Shown here: one piece after another, positions 10,860 to 23,424 of the stretch
How positions within the stretch are numbered: the first letter of the stretch is position 1
Layout of the letters: each line of letters opens with the position of its first letter
Source: Pinus tabuliformis
Taxonomy: Eukaryota > Streptophyta > Pinopsida > Pinales > Pinaceae
Length of the DNA: 64,000 nt
Assembly: GCA_031772625.1 (NCBI GenBank)
Contig: CM062819.1
Coordinates: 1,233,202,955 to 1,233,266,954, forward strand
Reading direction: 5' to 3'
Translations under genes and position numbers: made by a program
Notes under the pieces: model-generated
Told to the model about the DNA's origin: nothing
The model's input: only the letters and a program-made list of their open reading frames with translations
Databases searched by the model: none

Positions 10860-13236
10860 TGATGAGCCTCATCATTGAGTAATTATATGGGCCTTAATTG
10901 TCCTTAATTCACCTCCTAGCTTAGTCAAACCAACTATTCTCACAACTTATTGCATATTTTTTATTATATTTTGTTTATGAGATGAGTTAGAGTTGGATAT
11001 TTTGCTTTATGGTCTAATGTGCATATAATGTAGGAATAAAGGATACAAGCAAGGAAAAATGTAGGCATAAAGGATAAAAGCAAGGAACTATGGAAAAGAC
11101 CTTGGTCAAAACTTGAATGGGACAAGGGAGAGTAATTATGGGAGGTAAATCATCCTCATTTACTACCCCTCCATTCGAATATTCATCCATCAGCTTGGAG
11201 TGCAAACAACCATCACTTTGAGGACTAGAAGACAGTTGAGCAAGGAAAAGAACAGAAACCAGTTTATTAGATGTATAAGTAGAGAGGCTTAGGACCTCAT
11301 TAGGATTCAGAATTTCATTGTAAAACTCTAATTTATTTTTGAGCTGCAAGAGACTTGTGACAGTTGTTCTTTAATCCATGGTTTTCATAATGAGAATGAG
11401 TTATGTTTAAGCCAGCTCTATGTTAACTCCGAGGGTTGAAGCTCTTGGGTTAGGGCACGACCCAAGCAGCCAAAGCTCCTCTTTATTGTACTATTATGCT
11501 AGCATAGTTTCTTGGTTTTCATTGTTCATTTGCTTAAATAGCTTCCTGGTTCTATTTATTTGTTTGAATAGTTTTCTGGTTTACTTATTCATTTGTTTAA
11601 ATAGCTTTCTGGTTCTGTTCATCTGTGTTGTGCTTCAGTTTACTTCCATTTATGCCTTCTTTCAGTTTACAGGTTAGCTAGGAGAAAATATCACCATAAG
11701 GTTGTGCACAGGTGTCTCAGCCTCATCTCCTCCCTCTGGGACCATGACTTGAGGAAGAGACCCTTCAGCAACCCGAAAAACACAGGTTTCTGGTTCTCGC
11801 ATGAGCTATGGAGTTCACTGTTTGATGCAGTTATTTGTTCACCCACACTGGTTTTTCTGTCGTTTTCATTTAAAAACCTCCTTCAGCATGTTCTTCATAC
11901 ATCGCTTCTTCACCATCATATCCACAACAAACCTTCACAACCACCGTCTGATTCATTAGTTTTATTCAACTACCGCCTCGCATGGAGTCAACCACTTGCT
12001 TTATGAGCTTTAATCTCCATCGTCGATTTGTCTCTTGATCTAACGACTATCGCATCACCCGATCACTTTATGTGCTTTAAACCCCCACCGTCGATCTACC
12101 TCGCCTGATCCGACGGATATCGCTTCACCCGACAGCCAACTAGCTTGGGCGATCTCCATCATTGATCAACCCTGCCTGATCCAACGGCTATCGCGCAATC
12201 TCACGCGATTAGTGCACGAACGTTATCCACCTGAGAGCATGCGAGAAAAGAGGTTTTCTTGTACTACGTGTCACGCAGTTAAGCTAATTGCGTGAAATTT
12301 TAAAATACAGCTTACAACCTTGAGGGCGTGCAAGAAACTACTTACCGCCTTAGAAACCCGCTCCATCATTTTCGCACGTTTCTTTTTCCCGTGATATGAT
12401 CTCCGTCGTCCATCTCTTGACTTCATCCGTGTGATAATATCTCAGCCTTTCATTGCTTCGTTACCTTGTCTGTCCATCTCTTGACTTAATCTCCATGATT
12501 AGATCTCGGCCATTCATCTCCTATTAACCTTGTTCGTCCATCCATTCACTTAATGCCTCGCGATACGATCTCCATCGTTCATCTACTTCGTTACCTTGTT
12601 CGTCCACCCATTCACTTAATTCTTCGCGATACGATCTCTGCCATTCATCCTATTCATTTGTTTATTCGCTTAAAGCCCCGCGATAAGATATCCACCGTCC
12701 ATATTATGTTCGTTGATCGATCCAACAGTCCCTATGCGCTACTGTGTCCTTACGTCCTCCTTTCACCAATTTCGATCTCCCACTGCTTTTTCCGCTTGAA
12801 ACCAGATTTAGCCTAAGTTTCTTTGCTTACACCTTACTCTAGTTTTGATGCTCTTTACCTCTACAACTTAGGTAGCAGCATTAGATTAGTGTTGATTTAG
12901 CAATTCTACTTAGCATAGCTGTTTGGATGGTTAGTTAGGTTATGGCATGGTTTAGCATTTCATGTTGTTTTCTTCAATATTGCAGTAGAAGTAGCTCTCC
13001 CTTAGGTAGATTTTCTCTTCTTCCATCAAAGAGTTAAGCTTCTTCTGACCCTATAGAAGTCTGACTTGGAACCCCTGGGGTCTCTTGCCAAATGAGTAGT
13101 GACAACAGGCAATACCTTCACTTTTACTTGTGCATATAGCACTGTCACCTCCAAGTTTGTACGAACCGCAGGTTGATAAGTAAAGTTGGTAGCCCTGGCA
13201 GTTGCAGCATTCTTGTTGCAATACCTAGGCTCATCA
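10860..13236 (+). repeat. E2 3' LTR
   Basis: About 2.38 kb, near-identical to 2623-5013, with scattered transitions and a few indels (for example around 12650 in the sub-repeat array). Ends ACCTAGGCTCATCA. Confidence 0.93.
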
Positions 13237-13760
13237 GTTTGCTAAGTCTGTGAGGAAAACCATGCCACAGATAAATGCCCTTCTTTGTTTGGTTTAAAAT
13301 TTGTATACCAAGGGGCAGAAGGTGGGGCTGAGCAACTTTGCTTTATGAATCAAAGGAGGCCTCAAGGACCTCGACCATACCAACAGGGCATGCAATGTGT
13401 ATCTTACTCTTATTACAATCCAAACCAGAATACACCCTTTCCACCCTGGTACTCTTCCACTCATCCATCATGATATACGCCTCCTTCTTGGTCCTATGCT
13501 CCTCCATATCATCCTCAACCTGTTAATCAATCATTTCAGTCATATGCTCCCCAACCTCCTCAATGGAACAACCCATCATAAGGGTGGAGGCCTCAACTCA
13601 ACCAACCTCCTGATTTATTGCCTCCACCCTAACCTCAACCACAACTCACTCATCCTGCTCCACCCAAGAAACCTCAGATGCCTTCTCAACCCAATCTGAA
13701 CCCAGATAACAAGTAGACACAACAAGTCTATAGTGGAGAGACATCGTATTCTACCTATGT
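13237..13760 (+). pseudogene. E1 gag C-terminal part, right of the E2 insertion
   Basis: Continues the gag from 2622: after TTTG and an in-frame TAA it reads CEENHATDKCPSLFGLKFVYQ, then CFMNQRRPQGPRPYQQGMQ and a Pro/Gln/Tyr-rich tail. CEENHATDKC completes a knuckle-like Cys/His cluster begun before E2. Stops are at about 13470, 13578, 13629 and 13714; two equivalents are open in E2. Confidence 0.8.
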
Positions 13761-13761
13761 T

Positions 13762-14870
13762 GTGGATATGCAAGAGATCAACCTTAGTTCTAGGAGACTG
13801 CTTCTAGATAACCATCCAAAATCTCCACCTGAAGAGATTGAAGAGGAAAATGAAGAGAGTACCCCTCAATTAAATCCACCTCCTTTTCCTGAGAGATTGA
13901 TCCACCCTATCCAACACACCCCAGAAGAGGTTGAACTTTTGGGAGAATTGAAGAATTTGTGTGTTAAAATACCCCTTCTCCAGGATATTAAGGATGTTCC
14001 CATCTATAATAATATCATCAAGGATAAATGTTTCAAACATCCTGGGAGAATAAAAAGAGACACCCCCACCATCATTGTTCTTGGTCAATTATCTGATTTG
14101 ATGTTGGGGAGAGTAATTTTTCCAAAGTACTTAGACCCTGGAAGCCCAATAGTGGATGTGAACATTGATCACATCATTGTCCTTCATACCCTGATTGATC
14201 TTGGGGTTGTCATCAATGTGATGACTATGGAAACCATGCTCAAGCTAAACCTCCAAGGAGCTTTGAGAAAGACCACCACAGTGTTGTAACTTGCAGATAG
14301 ATCCATAGTAGCTTCTGAGGGAGTTGTTGAGGACATCATGGTCTCCATTGACTCTTGGGAGTATCCTACTAACTTCCTGGTGCTCCAACCCAAAACCAAG
14401 TTTAATGGTTATCCTATTATCTTAGGAAGACCTTGGTTGGCCACTGTTGATGCCTATATTAGTTGTAGGGCTGGGAACATGACCATCAAGAATGGGCCCT
14501 TATCAAAACAACTGATATTGTATCCTCCTACTCAACCTTCTCTTGAACATGATCTACCTTTGTGGCTTGAGGATGAGGAAGAAGATGAAGTGTATCATAC
14601 AACACCCTACCCAATATGTACCTGAGATGTTGTTATAGGAGGGGGCAACCTGATGAAGATTACCTCATTGACCATATCCTTCAGAAACAACCCCCCAATA
14701 TCATTCCTCTTGATGAGATAGTGAAAGATTCTGAGAATAGTCCTTGGAATGAGTTATGCTCAATTGACTCAAGTCATAAACATGTCAAAGTTGTAGAGTT
14801 TGGGCCATCCAAAACTTTAATATTAACCCCTCTCTCTCGACCAAATAAGAAGAGCAGTTGTGCAAGGTTT
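13762..14870 (+). pseudogene. E1 aspartic protease region
   Basis: Open from 13762 to 14289 (MDMQEINLSSRRLLLDN ...), stop at 14287 (TAA for Gln), then open again to 14625. Motifs: CFKHPGRIKRDTPTIIVLGQ, protease core LIDLGVVINVM near 14190-14222 (DLG as in E2), MVSIDSWEYPTNFLVL, YPIILGRPWLATVDAY. An acidic linker and then the FGPSKTLILTPLS stretch lead towards RT. It would process the gag-pol polyprotein if intact. Confidence 0.85.
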
Positions 14871-14889
14871 TGAGAGAACACTTAGATGC

Positions 14890-16220
14890 TTTTGCTTGGT
14901 ACTATAAATGAATGAAAGGGGTGCAACCCTCCGTTTTTACTCACCACATATACATCAAAGAGGGATGCAAACTTGTGTGCTAACCTCAGAGGAGAATGAA
15001 CCCAACCCTTAAGGACATAGGGAAGGAAGAATTACAAAATTTGTTGGATGTAGGGTTCATATACCCCATCTCAGATAGTGAGTGGGTGTCCCTTCAAGTC
15101 TTAGTCCCAAAGAAGAATGGGAAGTGGAGGATCTGTGTTGATTACATAGAACTGAACAAGGCCACAAATAAATACCATTTCCTTTTAACTTTCATTGAAC
15201 AATTTTTAGATGGTCATGCAGGGAAGAAGTTCTTCTCTTTCTTGGATGGATTTAGTGGTTACAATCAAATCCAAATTAGCCATGAAGACCAAGAAAAGAC
15301 TACATTTACATGTCCTTTGGGTGCCTTTGCTTATAGATTCCTCCCATTCGTCCTATGCAATTCCCCTACCACTTTTCAAAGGGAATTTTTTAGCATCTTT
15401 GTTGAGCTTGTTCATGACTCTGTGGAGATCTACATGGATGATTTCACTCCCTATGGATGTGACTTCCTGGAGGCTCTCTCTAATCTGGGTAAAGTCCTGA
15501 GAAAATGCATTGAAATGAACCTCTCACTAAGTCCTGAGAAATGTGAATTATTAATGAATGCAAGGACTGTCCTTGGCCATTCCATATCTCAGGAAGGGAT
15601 ACAGTTGGACCCAAACAAGATTTCCATCATCAAAAGGGTCCCTACTCCTCAAAAGCAGAGGGATGTTAGGAGTTTCTTGGGCTTAGCTGGTTATTATAGA
15701 AGGTTTATCAAGGATTTTAGTAAAGTGGCTTCACCCTTGTTTGGATTACTGGGCAAGGACTCAGATTTCTATTGGTCAAGTAGCTGCCAAGAGGCCCTTG
15801 AAATATTAAAAGAGAAATTGACCATTGCACCCATACTTAGGGGTCCCAATTGGGCTCTGCCTTTCCATATCCATACTGATGCATCAGACAAAGTTGTGGG
15901 GGAAGCCTTAGGGAAAATAGATGATAATTTACCCTATGAAATTTACTTCATTATTAAAAAAAAAATCTAAGGCTGAATTGAGCTATACTGTCACTAAAAA
16001 AGAACTCTTAGCTGTTGTACACTCCTTAAAAAAAAATCGGGCACTATATCACTGGATACCAATTTTTTTTGCATAATGATCATGCACCTATTGAATATTT
16101 GATGAATAAGCCTAATGTGAATGCTGGGATCATTAGATGTTTGTTACTGTTACAACAATTTGATTTGACTATCATTGAAAAGCGAGGAAAAGAAAATTTA
16201 GTTGTCGATTTTTAGTTTAG
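14890..16220 (+). pseudogene. E1 reverse transcriptase and RNase H
   Basis: The main open stretch is 14996-15970 (324 codons). RT motifs in order: VLVPKKNGKWRICVDYIELN, FSFLDGFSGYNQIQI, LPFVLCNSPTTFQREF (usual G is V), VEIYMDDFTPYGCDF (YMDD near 15438), LSPEKCELL, VLGHSISQEGIQLDP, RSFLGLAGYYRRFIKDFS. RNase H begins at LPFHIHTDASDKVVGEAL (catalytic Asp near 15875). A frameshift in an A-run at 15957-15965 follows, then SYTVTKKELLAVVHSLKK and a decayed end. It copies element RNA to DNA when intact. Confidence 0.9.
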
Positions 16221-16469
16221 ACTTACCTTGCCTGCGGGTGATGAAGGGATGATCGATGATCAACTTCCAGATGAGCACCTATTTTCTATCTCAGTGCTCT
16301 CTCCCCAGGTTGTTGACATAGCCAACTACCTGGTTGCTGGGAGATTTCCTCCAAATATGTCATCCAGGGAGAAGAGAAGAATTGTGAGGAAAAGTGCCCC
16401 TTTCACTTGGATTAGGGGCAACCTTTCCAAACTGGGACCAGGTTAGATTTTAAGGAGATGTGTCAGGGA

Positions 16470-17637
16470 AGAGGAGGTCTTTGACATCCTCTTAGCCTGC
16501 CATGATGGGCCCTATGGGGGTCATTTTTCTTCCAAGAGAACAACTTTCAAAGCTTTACAATTTCGCTACTATTGGCCCAATCTCCATCAAGATGCAAGAA
16601 GGTATACTAGCAGATGTGATCAATTGCAAAGGATGGGAAACCCACACCCAAGGATGAGATGCCTCTACAACCTCAAGTGGGATTAGATCCATTTGACAAG
16701 TGGGGCATGGATTTAATTTGGCCAATTCATCCACCATTAGGGCATAAAAAGTACATCATTGTTTGCACTGATTACTTAACAAAGTGGGTTGAGATAAAGG
16801 CTGTAAAAGCAGCAACAATGAAGAAAGTGGTTTAGTTCTCAAGGGAAAATATTTTCTACAAGTTTGGGTGTCCAAGGGAGATAATCACTGATCAGGGGGG
16901 CTCAATGCACATCACATTTGAATAAGAATCTCATGAGGCAGCATAATATCAAACACAGAACATCTACTGCCTATCATCCTCAAGCAAATGGACAAGTAGA
17001 GGTTACAAATAGGGCATTGGAGAGTATCCTCACCAAGGTTGTGAGCAGCAGCAGAAGAGATTGGGAAGACAAATTAGTGGAGGCCACTTAGGCCTATAAC
17101 ACCACTTGGAAGACAACTACTAGGTTCACTCCATATGATTTAGTTTATGGGAAGAAATCTTTGCTTTCTATTGAATTTGAATATAATACTTGGAGAATGG
17201 CAGCCCAATTAGACTTAGATGTCACCAGATCACAGCAAGAAAGGCTTCTCCATTTGAATGGCTTGGATGAGTTTAGAATGTAGGCCCTCCTACACACTAA
17301 ATTTATACAATTGCAAAGGAAATTTTGGCATGATAAGCATATCAAGGAAAAGGTTTTTCAAGAAGGGGATTGGGCCTTGTTATATGATTCTAGGTTCAAA
17401 TATTTTAAAGGAAAACTAATGAAAATATGGTTAGGCCCATACCTGGTAGAAAAATTTCATGACAATGGAGTTGTCCAAATCAAAACCATTGATGAGGAAT
17501 GGATCCCCTTGATTATCAATGGTTATAGGCTAAAGTTATACAAGAAACCTTTGTATAAGGCGGAATTCATCAGTACAATCAACAAAGAAGTCTATGTAAT
17601 TGGGAGTGTCATAGCTTATAGTCCACAACACTTTTAG
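16470..17637 (+). pseudogene. E1 integrase
   Basis: Zinc-finger part near 16500: CHDGPYGGHFSSKRT, FRYYWPNLHQDA. The core is heavily interrupted by TAG/TAA from 16680 to 16930. The third catalytic region survives as TAYHPQANGQVEVTNRALE near 16965-17020. The C-terminal part is open at 17311-17637: FWHDKHIKEKVFQEGDWALL, GKLMKIWLGPYLVEKFHDNG, IDEEWIPLIINGYRLKLYKK. No chromodomain is present, as expected for Athila. E2 keeps only this last part. Confidence 0.87.
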
Positions 17638-17674
17638 ATATTTTTATTGAAAAAAAAGGAGAAAAAATAAAAGG

Positions 17675-17854
17675 CTTGGATGAAAACCTATATGAGGCAT
17701 CTAAGGCCAACTCCTGGGTTGAAAACCTCTCTAAGGTAGCCCAGGAGAAAAAATAAAATAAAATAAAATAATAATAAAGATCCATAGGTGGAAACCTCCT
17801 CTAAGGCACCTAGGGTAGGCATGTAGGTTGAGAACCTCCTCAGAGGCAGCCTAC
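17675..17854 (+). ncRNA. E1 tandem array of four stem-loops after pol
   Basis: Same position and unit plan as in E2, with other arm sequences that again pair. Unit 1: CTTGGATG 17675-17682 with CATCTAAG 17698-17705 (one G-U). Unit 2: CTCCTGGG 17711-17718 with CCCAGGAG 17740-17747, perfect. Unit 3: CCATAGGTG 17782-17790 with CACCTAGGG 17807-17815 allowing one A-G mismatch. Unit 4: GTAGG 17823-17827 with CCTAC 17850-17854. Inner stems pair CCT(C) with (G)AGG or ACCT with AGGT. GGTTGAAAACC-type small hairpins compete with the inner stem. Confidence 0.72.
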
Positions 17855-17859
17855 TTGTC

Positions 17860-19509
17860 TAAAAAAAAAACACAAAAGAAAAGAGAAACACAAGGAAAGA
17901 GTTTACGCCATGTTTTCTGACTTGTTTTCCATTTTGCAGGATTATACACAGTGGCAGATTTCATGGCCATGGGGCCAAAATTTTCAATATTTCCTTCATT
18001 ATTCCATCTATACACTTCCTATCCATCATCTCCACTCATGTGATCACCTCTCTCCACCATCTCATTGGCTTGAAACTCAAGTTTTACCTCCTCTCTATGT
18101 TGTTACAGGAAGGTCCTGTGGTGCTACAGGAGGGTTCTGAAAAGCTACAAGAGGGAGATCCAATGAAGAGGGTAGCCCAACAGGAATCTTATGACTTTAA
18201 AAATGATGAAGAAGGTTCCCCCATTACTATCCATCATCCATCCATCACTCATCCATCTCATTTCACAAAAAAATCACTCAAATCCTCCACTTCATCCTAC
18301 CTTTTAAAAATATATATAAAAACATAGAAGTCGTCATCTTCATTTCTAGACTGCTCCCTCATGATCCTAATATTGTCCTCGGGACTTGTTACAATTTCTC
18401 TCATCACCCCCATGCAGATTAAAGACCCCAGAGGAAAAGGAAAGGACTACTATAGGAAGAAAACCTCCTCTTGTAGCAGCCTGTGCACACATCACAGAAA
18501 GCACTAATCTTATTTTTTTTCATAAGAGGGGATGATGGAACCTTATGAGACAACTTTGAAGAAGTCATATCACTCCCGGGAAGACTTCCCCCCAACAATA
18601 GATTCTTGGACATCAACAAGGTACCTGCACACACACAGCAAACACAACAGTCAAGCATCACAAAGAGAAATTCATATATGCACATGAAATAAGCCAACAA
18701 GTCAACTCCCTTGATGCCAATGATATGATCCAGCTGCAACATGAAAATCCCTGCAGCAGTCTAATCATGAGGTAGGAACAGGTATGGAAAACTCTTACCT
18801 ACTCCCTATGTGTGAATAATGAAAATATATAAATTTCGAGAAGGGATGTTTTAATAAGCTGGAGGTGGCCAGTTAACTTGGCCACCCTCAGCTAGTGAAC
18901 TAAAAGTGATGGTGAGCACTCATGCAACGTGGAGATTTCACATTGACCAAGTTGGGATCACAAATAGTGGGTGGTGATTACGAGGGAAGGAGAAATGATT
19001 ACTCAGAGTGGGGACAATGATCCAAAAGAGGAAACCCCGTGTGATTGCCAGGTCACCACAACACTCCAAGCCTCAACTAAAAAATGGCATATTATGTACT
19101 TGGGCTCAGTTTCTTTTGCATACTTTCTCATTTCAAAAACATTTAGGGAGAGGAAAATATTAGTGTGCCACCGAGGAGCTTCGAACCCTATTTTGTAATT
19201 GCAAGAAGGAGCTACATGTAGCAGACCTGCAATTGCTACATGAGGGCCAAGAAACTTCTATAGGAAGATTGAGAGGGTGAAAAAGAGCCACAAAGGTTCA
19301 AATTGATTTCCAAATTACCATCTTTGTGCAAGGCTATTTAAAAAAAAGTAAGTGCCACCATCTCCTTCATCCATCCATCAAATTTCATGCAAATTCTACT
19401 TAAATTCTATAGACAGTGGCAATATAATTGTGCAATTAAAAGGTCTTTTTGAGCAGTATAGTGATTGAAACATAGGCAATTGTTATTGACAAGGAGTTTT
19501 TGACTCACT
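17860..19509 (+). other. E1 spacer between pol and accessory ORF
   Basis: No sound gene. Holds poly-A runs, a C/T-rich part, and at 18100-18160 three copies of a short repeat (CTACAGGAGGG and variants) that in one frame read LQEG. The same repeat recurs in the accessory ORF near 20950-21050, and its complement is in the LTR at 781-792. GTAAGT at 19348 matches a donor-like site in E2. Confidence 0.5.
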
Positions 19510-22132
19510 GTTGCCACTGAATTAAACATTGAAGCTATAGAAGAAGCATCTCTCCCTCACTTAATTAAGGACATAAAGAAGATATGGGGGGGGGGCTTCA
19601 ACAGGAGGGAGCCCTTAGATACTAAGAGAATCCACCTACACACTATTGTAGTAGACATTTTTAGAAGACACCAATGTCCAGGATTCTTTGATTTACTGAA
19701 GGGGTATGATGATGACCTTGCCCTTGAAATTTCCATGGCTCCAAATTCCCAAATAGAGGACAGTTCCATCACTGTTGTGAGGGGGATGAATATCTCTCTC
19801 AGCCCTGAAATAATTAGTGGAATAACAACCCTACATCTAGGGATCAAGTGGAGCCGAGAAGACAAAGCCACTAGTGTCACTACTAAAAAGAATTTATTCA
19901 TTGCCAAAGAAAACCATGTTGAGGACAAGAATGGAGTTAGGAGATAAAGCCTACATTATTCTTTGGATGAGGTGGCTTACCATATTTTGAATTACATATC
20001 CTTTGAGGGAAGAATGAGTGTGATATATGCTTACCACTTTATATTACTTCATAAACTCATATTCAAAGCAGAATTGTCTCTTTCTCAAAGACTTAGTGTG
20101 CCATACTTCCTCCTGCAATCCATCGGGGAAACGAGTCAAAAATTAAGAGAGGGAGAACACTAACACCTAGCCCACCATGGCCTCATCAAACTAATAGTGG
20201 TGGATGTCTTGAACAAATTGAGAATCCATGTCCTGTGGTCCAAATTCATAGACATGGATAGAGAGACGTTCATATAAACACAAGCCCTCACACCAGGAGA
20301 GACCCCATCCTCTAATGGTGGAGGGATAGAGGGAAAAATAGAGGAAGAGGAAGGAGCAAAGCCAAAAGAGAAAGAGGCAGCAAGGTTAGAAGAAAAAGAA
20401 AGAGAGACAGGTGCAGAAAGGGTAACAGAAGAAGCAGATATGAAAATAGAGGAAGAGGTAGGAGAAGCAAATGATGAAAAAGAAGAGGGGGGAAAACAAG
20501 AAAATGAAACATTAAGCCCTAATAGGAATACTGAGCCCAGAGAAATAGAGATATGCCCACAACAAACAAGATTTTCTCCAAGAAACACAAAACATGAGGT
20601 AGTTGCAACTTTAGCTACCTTAGGCACCCTGATCAAACCTAAAATAAAGAGACAAAGAAAGCCCCCCTATATTTTAAGACTAGGAAAAGCACCAGGATCA
20701 AGAAAGGGAGGCCACAAACTCCCACAAAGGTCCCCATCACAATTGAGGAGTCCCTAAGCAAGAAAGAGGAGGTAGGACCAACTGAAGGAAAAATTGAAGA
20801 GGTCACCTCTCCAAAACCCAAAACAAAGACTTCTATAGCATATGTGAGGAATCCTACCACTAGATCAACCTCCTTCAAACAACCCAAGACACCAACAACC
20901 CTCCAACAAGAAGAAAAAGAGAAGCTACGGGAGGGATAGAGTATGATACAGGAGGGAAAAAGTATGCTACAAGAGGGGCAAAATGTGCTGCTAGAGGAGA
21001 AGAATGTGCTACTAGAAGGGAAGAATGTGCCACAATAGCTACAGGAGGCAGCATCCTCCCCAAGAACATTTGAGAAGGAATTCCTAGAGCTCCAAGAGCC
21101 TAGTCCACAACCTAGCCTGAGCTCCTACTACAAATTCATTGAAGGAGGGAGGATTATCCCCCAAAAATTTGTAGTCCCACTTCTTTATGAGCTAGAGATA
21201 GAAAGAGGAAGAACCCACAAGTGGATGAAAATTGCTAAATCTAAGAAAGTAGAGGATGTACGCCTCACAAAAGAAAAAGTCCTTTAAATGAGCAAAGAGT
21301 TAAGTGAGCTGAGAATGAGAGAGTCTATAATGAGGGAGAAGCTACAGGCAGAAAATATGAGGTTGAGAAAGAGGCTACAAGAGAAAGAAACACAACTTGC
21401 CACCATGGAAAGCCTCTCCATGGAGGCATTGCAGTGCATACATCCATCAAAGTCTTATGCCCTCTTTCTCAAAGAACAACGGCTGCAATTCCAAATCAAA
21501 ACTTTGGCACAACATGGATCTATGCCCTTTCAGGATTACAAACAGTTCATTGAATTTTGCATCCAAGCTAACATGTAATACAAAGCAAAATTGGCTGAAT
21601 TTTACATACACAACCTCACTCTGAAAAATATGAATTTTTGGGATCCCAATGCAAGATTGGGGGATACACAGCTGATGGCCTTAGAATCCTAGATGACTCA
21701 TGAGGAGGCAAGAGCTGAGGAAGTGAAAAGGTTAATGACAAAGGAAGAAAAGGAACCATTTTATATCAAGGCAGAGATAGTGATCCCAATGTCTATCATC
21801 AACAATCATGGCCTCATCTCTAATGATGTTGTTTTAGCACCTAAATACCTTTCTAACTAGGAACAAGTCATCCTACACTTTGAAGACACATTCAGGTTGT
21901 TGGGAACAAAAAACCTGCAAGCCTACCAGAAGAGATCGCATGCCTTACCCCACAACCTACAGATCAGAGAATATCACTCTCTTGAAAGGCTAAGGAATGC
22001 CTTGAAGAGAACATCCTTATACAAGAAGATCATGCAAAGGATGAGGTGGATAAGACTCAAGCTCAATCCATCCTTGCTGTTAGGCCTACAAGAAGGAAGA
22101 GATGAAGCAGGAGAGGAGAAGGAGTGGACAGA
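19510..22132 (+). pseudogene. E1 accessory ORF, left part, cut by E3
   Basis: A long decayed ORF of the Athila env-position type. Order: LIKDIKKIWGGGFNRREPL; FFDLLKGYDDDLALEISMAP; GITTLHLGIKW; stop at 19945; HILNYISFEGRMSVIYAYHF and LSVPYFLLQSIGE; stop at 20161; a Glu/Lys-rich acidic and then basic stretch to 20757; short repeats near 20950-21050; a coiled-coil (LSELRMRESIMREKLQAENM, 21288-21400); FQIKTLAQHGSMPF; then a conserved tail. At 22132 the frame is cut inside EEKEWTD and resumes at 29233. Function unknown; the acidic and coiled-coil parts hint at a structural or binding role. Confidence 0.78.
20930..21050 (+). repeat. Short tandem repeat in E1 accessory ORF
   Basis: About five imperfect 24-27-base units of the form (G/A)TGCTACAAGAGGGGAA, reading roughly MLQEGKN, VLLEEKN, VLLEGKN in one frame. 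Related units are at 18100-18160. Confidence 0.65.
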
Positions 22133-23357
22133 TGATCTAGGATGTTTTCGCTTATAGATGTATAGAAAAGAATTACATGTAAAATTATAGCTTAACACAA
22201 AAATGTGCACATAAGAAGAAGTAAACACATAAAAGGCACAAAAGAAGACACCAAGGCTTGATAGCGGAGTTTGTCCAATTCGAACTACGTCTCTGGGCCC
22301 AGCTCAACAATGGGAAGGTCTTTCTTATTAAATGGCATGAAAGAAAAGAGAATTACAATCGTCAACTGTCCACAAAGAGGCTTATACCTCCAATCTGCAA
22401 GATGGCTATGAAATGAATGCCTGATATGGAGTGGTATGTAGCACCAAAGCTTCCTGTAGCAATAAAAGGGGCTGGAGTATGTAAACTGTCTAAAACAAAC
22501 GAAAATGCTCTCTCTCGTCTCCTGCCAACGAAACAACGTGCTGCAACTAGAAAAATGCCTCCTCGTGCTCTTCCATTGATCATGTTTTATAATGGATTCT
22601 TTGGACAGAATCCGATGCAAATCAGGATTGTCTGGTTAACAAGAGAGGTCAGTAGAGTGGAAGGATCGACGAGCACAACCACCTCTCAAAATGGCCCTTT
22701 TATTGTTGCATTGATAAGGCTTCAAAATCTCGAAAAACACTAAAAAAATCTGCCCAAAACCATTCACCCAGATTTAAAAAATCATTAAATCAGGTGCATA
22801 TTATTCATCGGGTCCAGCCTGTTATCGCAATCAGCATATCGTTGTTTCCAAGGGCCTGTTCAAGGGAAATTCTGACCGCCGATTGTCGATCGCTGATATC
22901 GGTGTCGGTCGATCGCATCGGCGTCCCGCATATGTATTGCTTAGATCTCGCCGATTTGTTTGATCACCGATCGCACTACCCACTCGCCAATATACACACA
23001 TATATATGTAAGACCTCCAATTGTGATTGCCTCCGATCTGCCGATCCGATCTGATCGGAGATCGGCGATCGGGGGTTCCATGGCCCAAAGTTTAAATCCG
23101 CCCATATGCAACCTCCGATTGCGATTTGGCCTTAAGGCTTAAGACTCCTTTTTCAAAGGAAATTCCTCATTTTCTTAAGGATTGAAGAACCCTTATTTTA
23201 GCAATAACTTCATCATTCGGACTTGGATTGAAGTACCGTTTGCACCGTTGGAATCAGAAAGACAAGGTCTCTGCTCTGGTCTTGGGTTGGCTTCATTCTA
23301 CCCATTTTGATTTCTGGGTTTTTCCATGCCATTGTATCTGAAGATCCACTTGGATCA
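22133..23357 (-). repeat. E3 3' LTR
   Basis: 1225 bp, pairs with 28017-29232. Next to it at 23358-23370 is a purine tract on the minus strand (CAATGGGGAGGAT), the polypurine tract. The zone 22870-23070 is dense in CGATCGG-type words. Confidence 0.93.
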
Positions 23358-23424
23358 ATCCTCCCCATTGAGGAGCTTTTGGGCCGCCAAAAGCTTTTCA
23401 TTAGTCAATTGGCAAGTGAGGGAA

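Larger units (their letters stand above)
2623..13236 (+). mobile_element. E2: internally deleted Athila-like element nested in E1 gag
   Basis: LTRs at 2623-5013 and 10860-13236 start TGATGAGCCT and end AGGCTCATCA, a 10-bp inverted terminus. The 5 bases before (ATTTG) and after (GTTTG) agree at 4 of 5, a decayed target duplication. Removing E2 plus one duplicate joins the E1 gag in frame and aligns base for base in length with the E2 gag over the junction. E2 has gag, protease and RT remnants and the accessory ORF, but RNase H and most of integrase are missing by one clean deletion at about 8508. Confidence 0.93.

Noticed and set aside
20160..20636. 158-codon minus-strand ORF rich in Ser/Phe
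   Set aside because: Shadow of the acidic Glu/Lys-rich part of the E1 accessory ORF on the plus strand.
22417..22743. ORFs shared by 22417-22743 and 28440-28628
   Set aside because: They are the same part of the two E3 LTRs, not genes.
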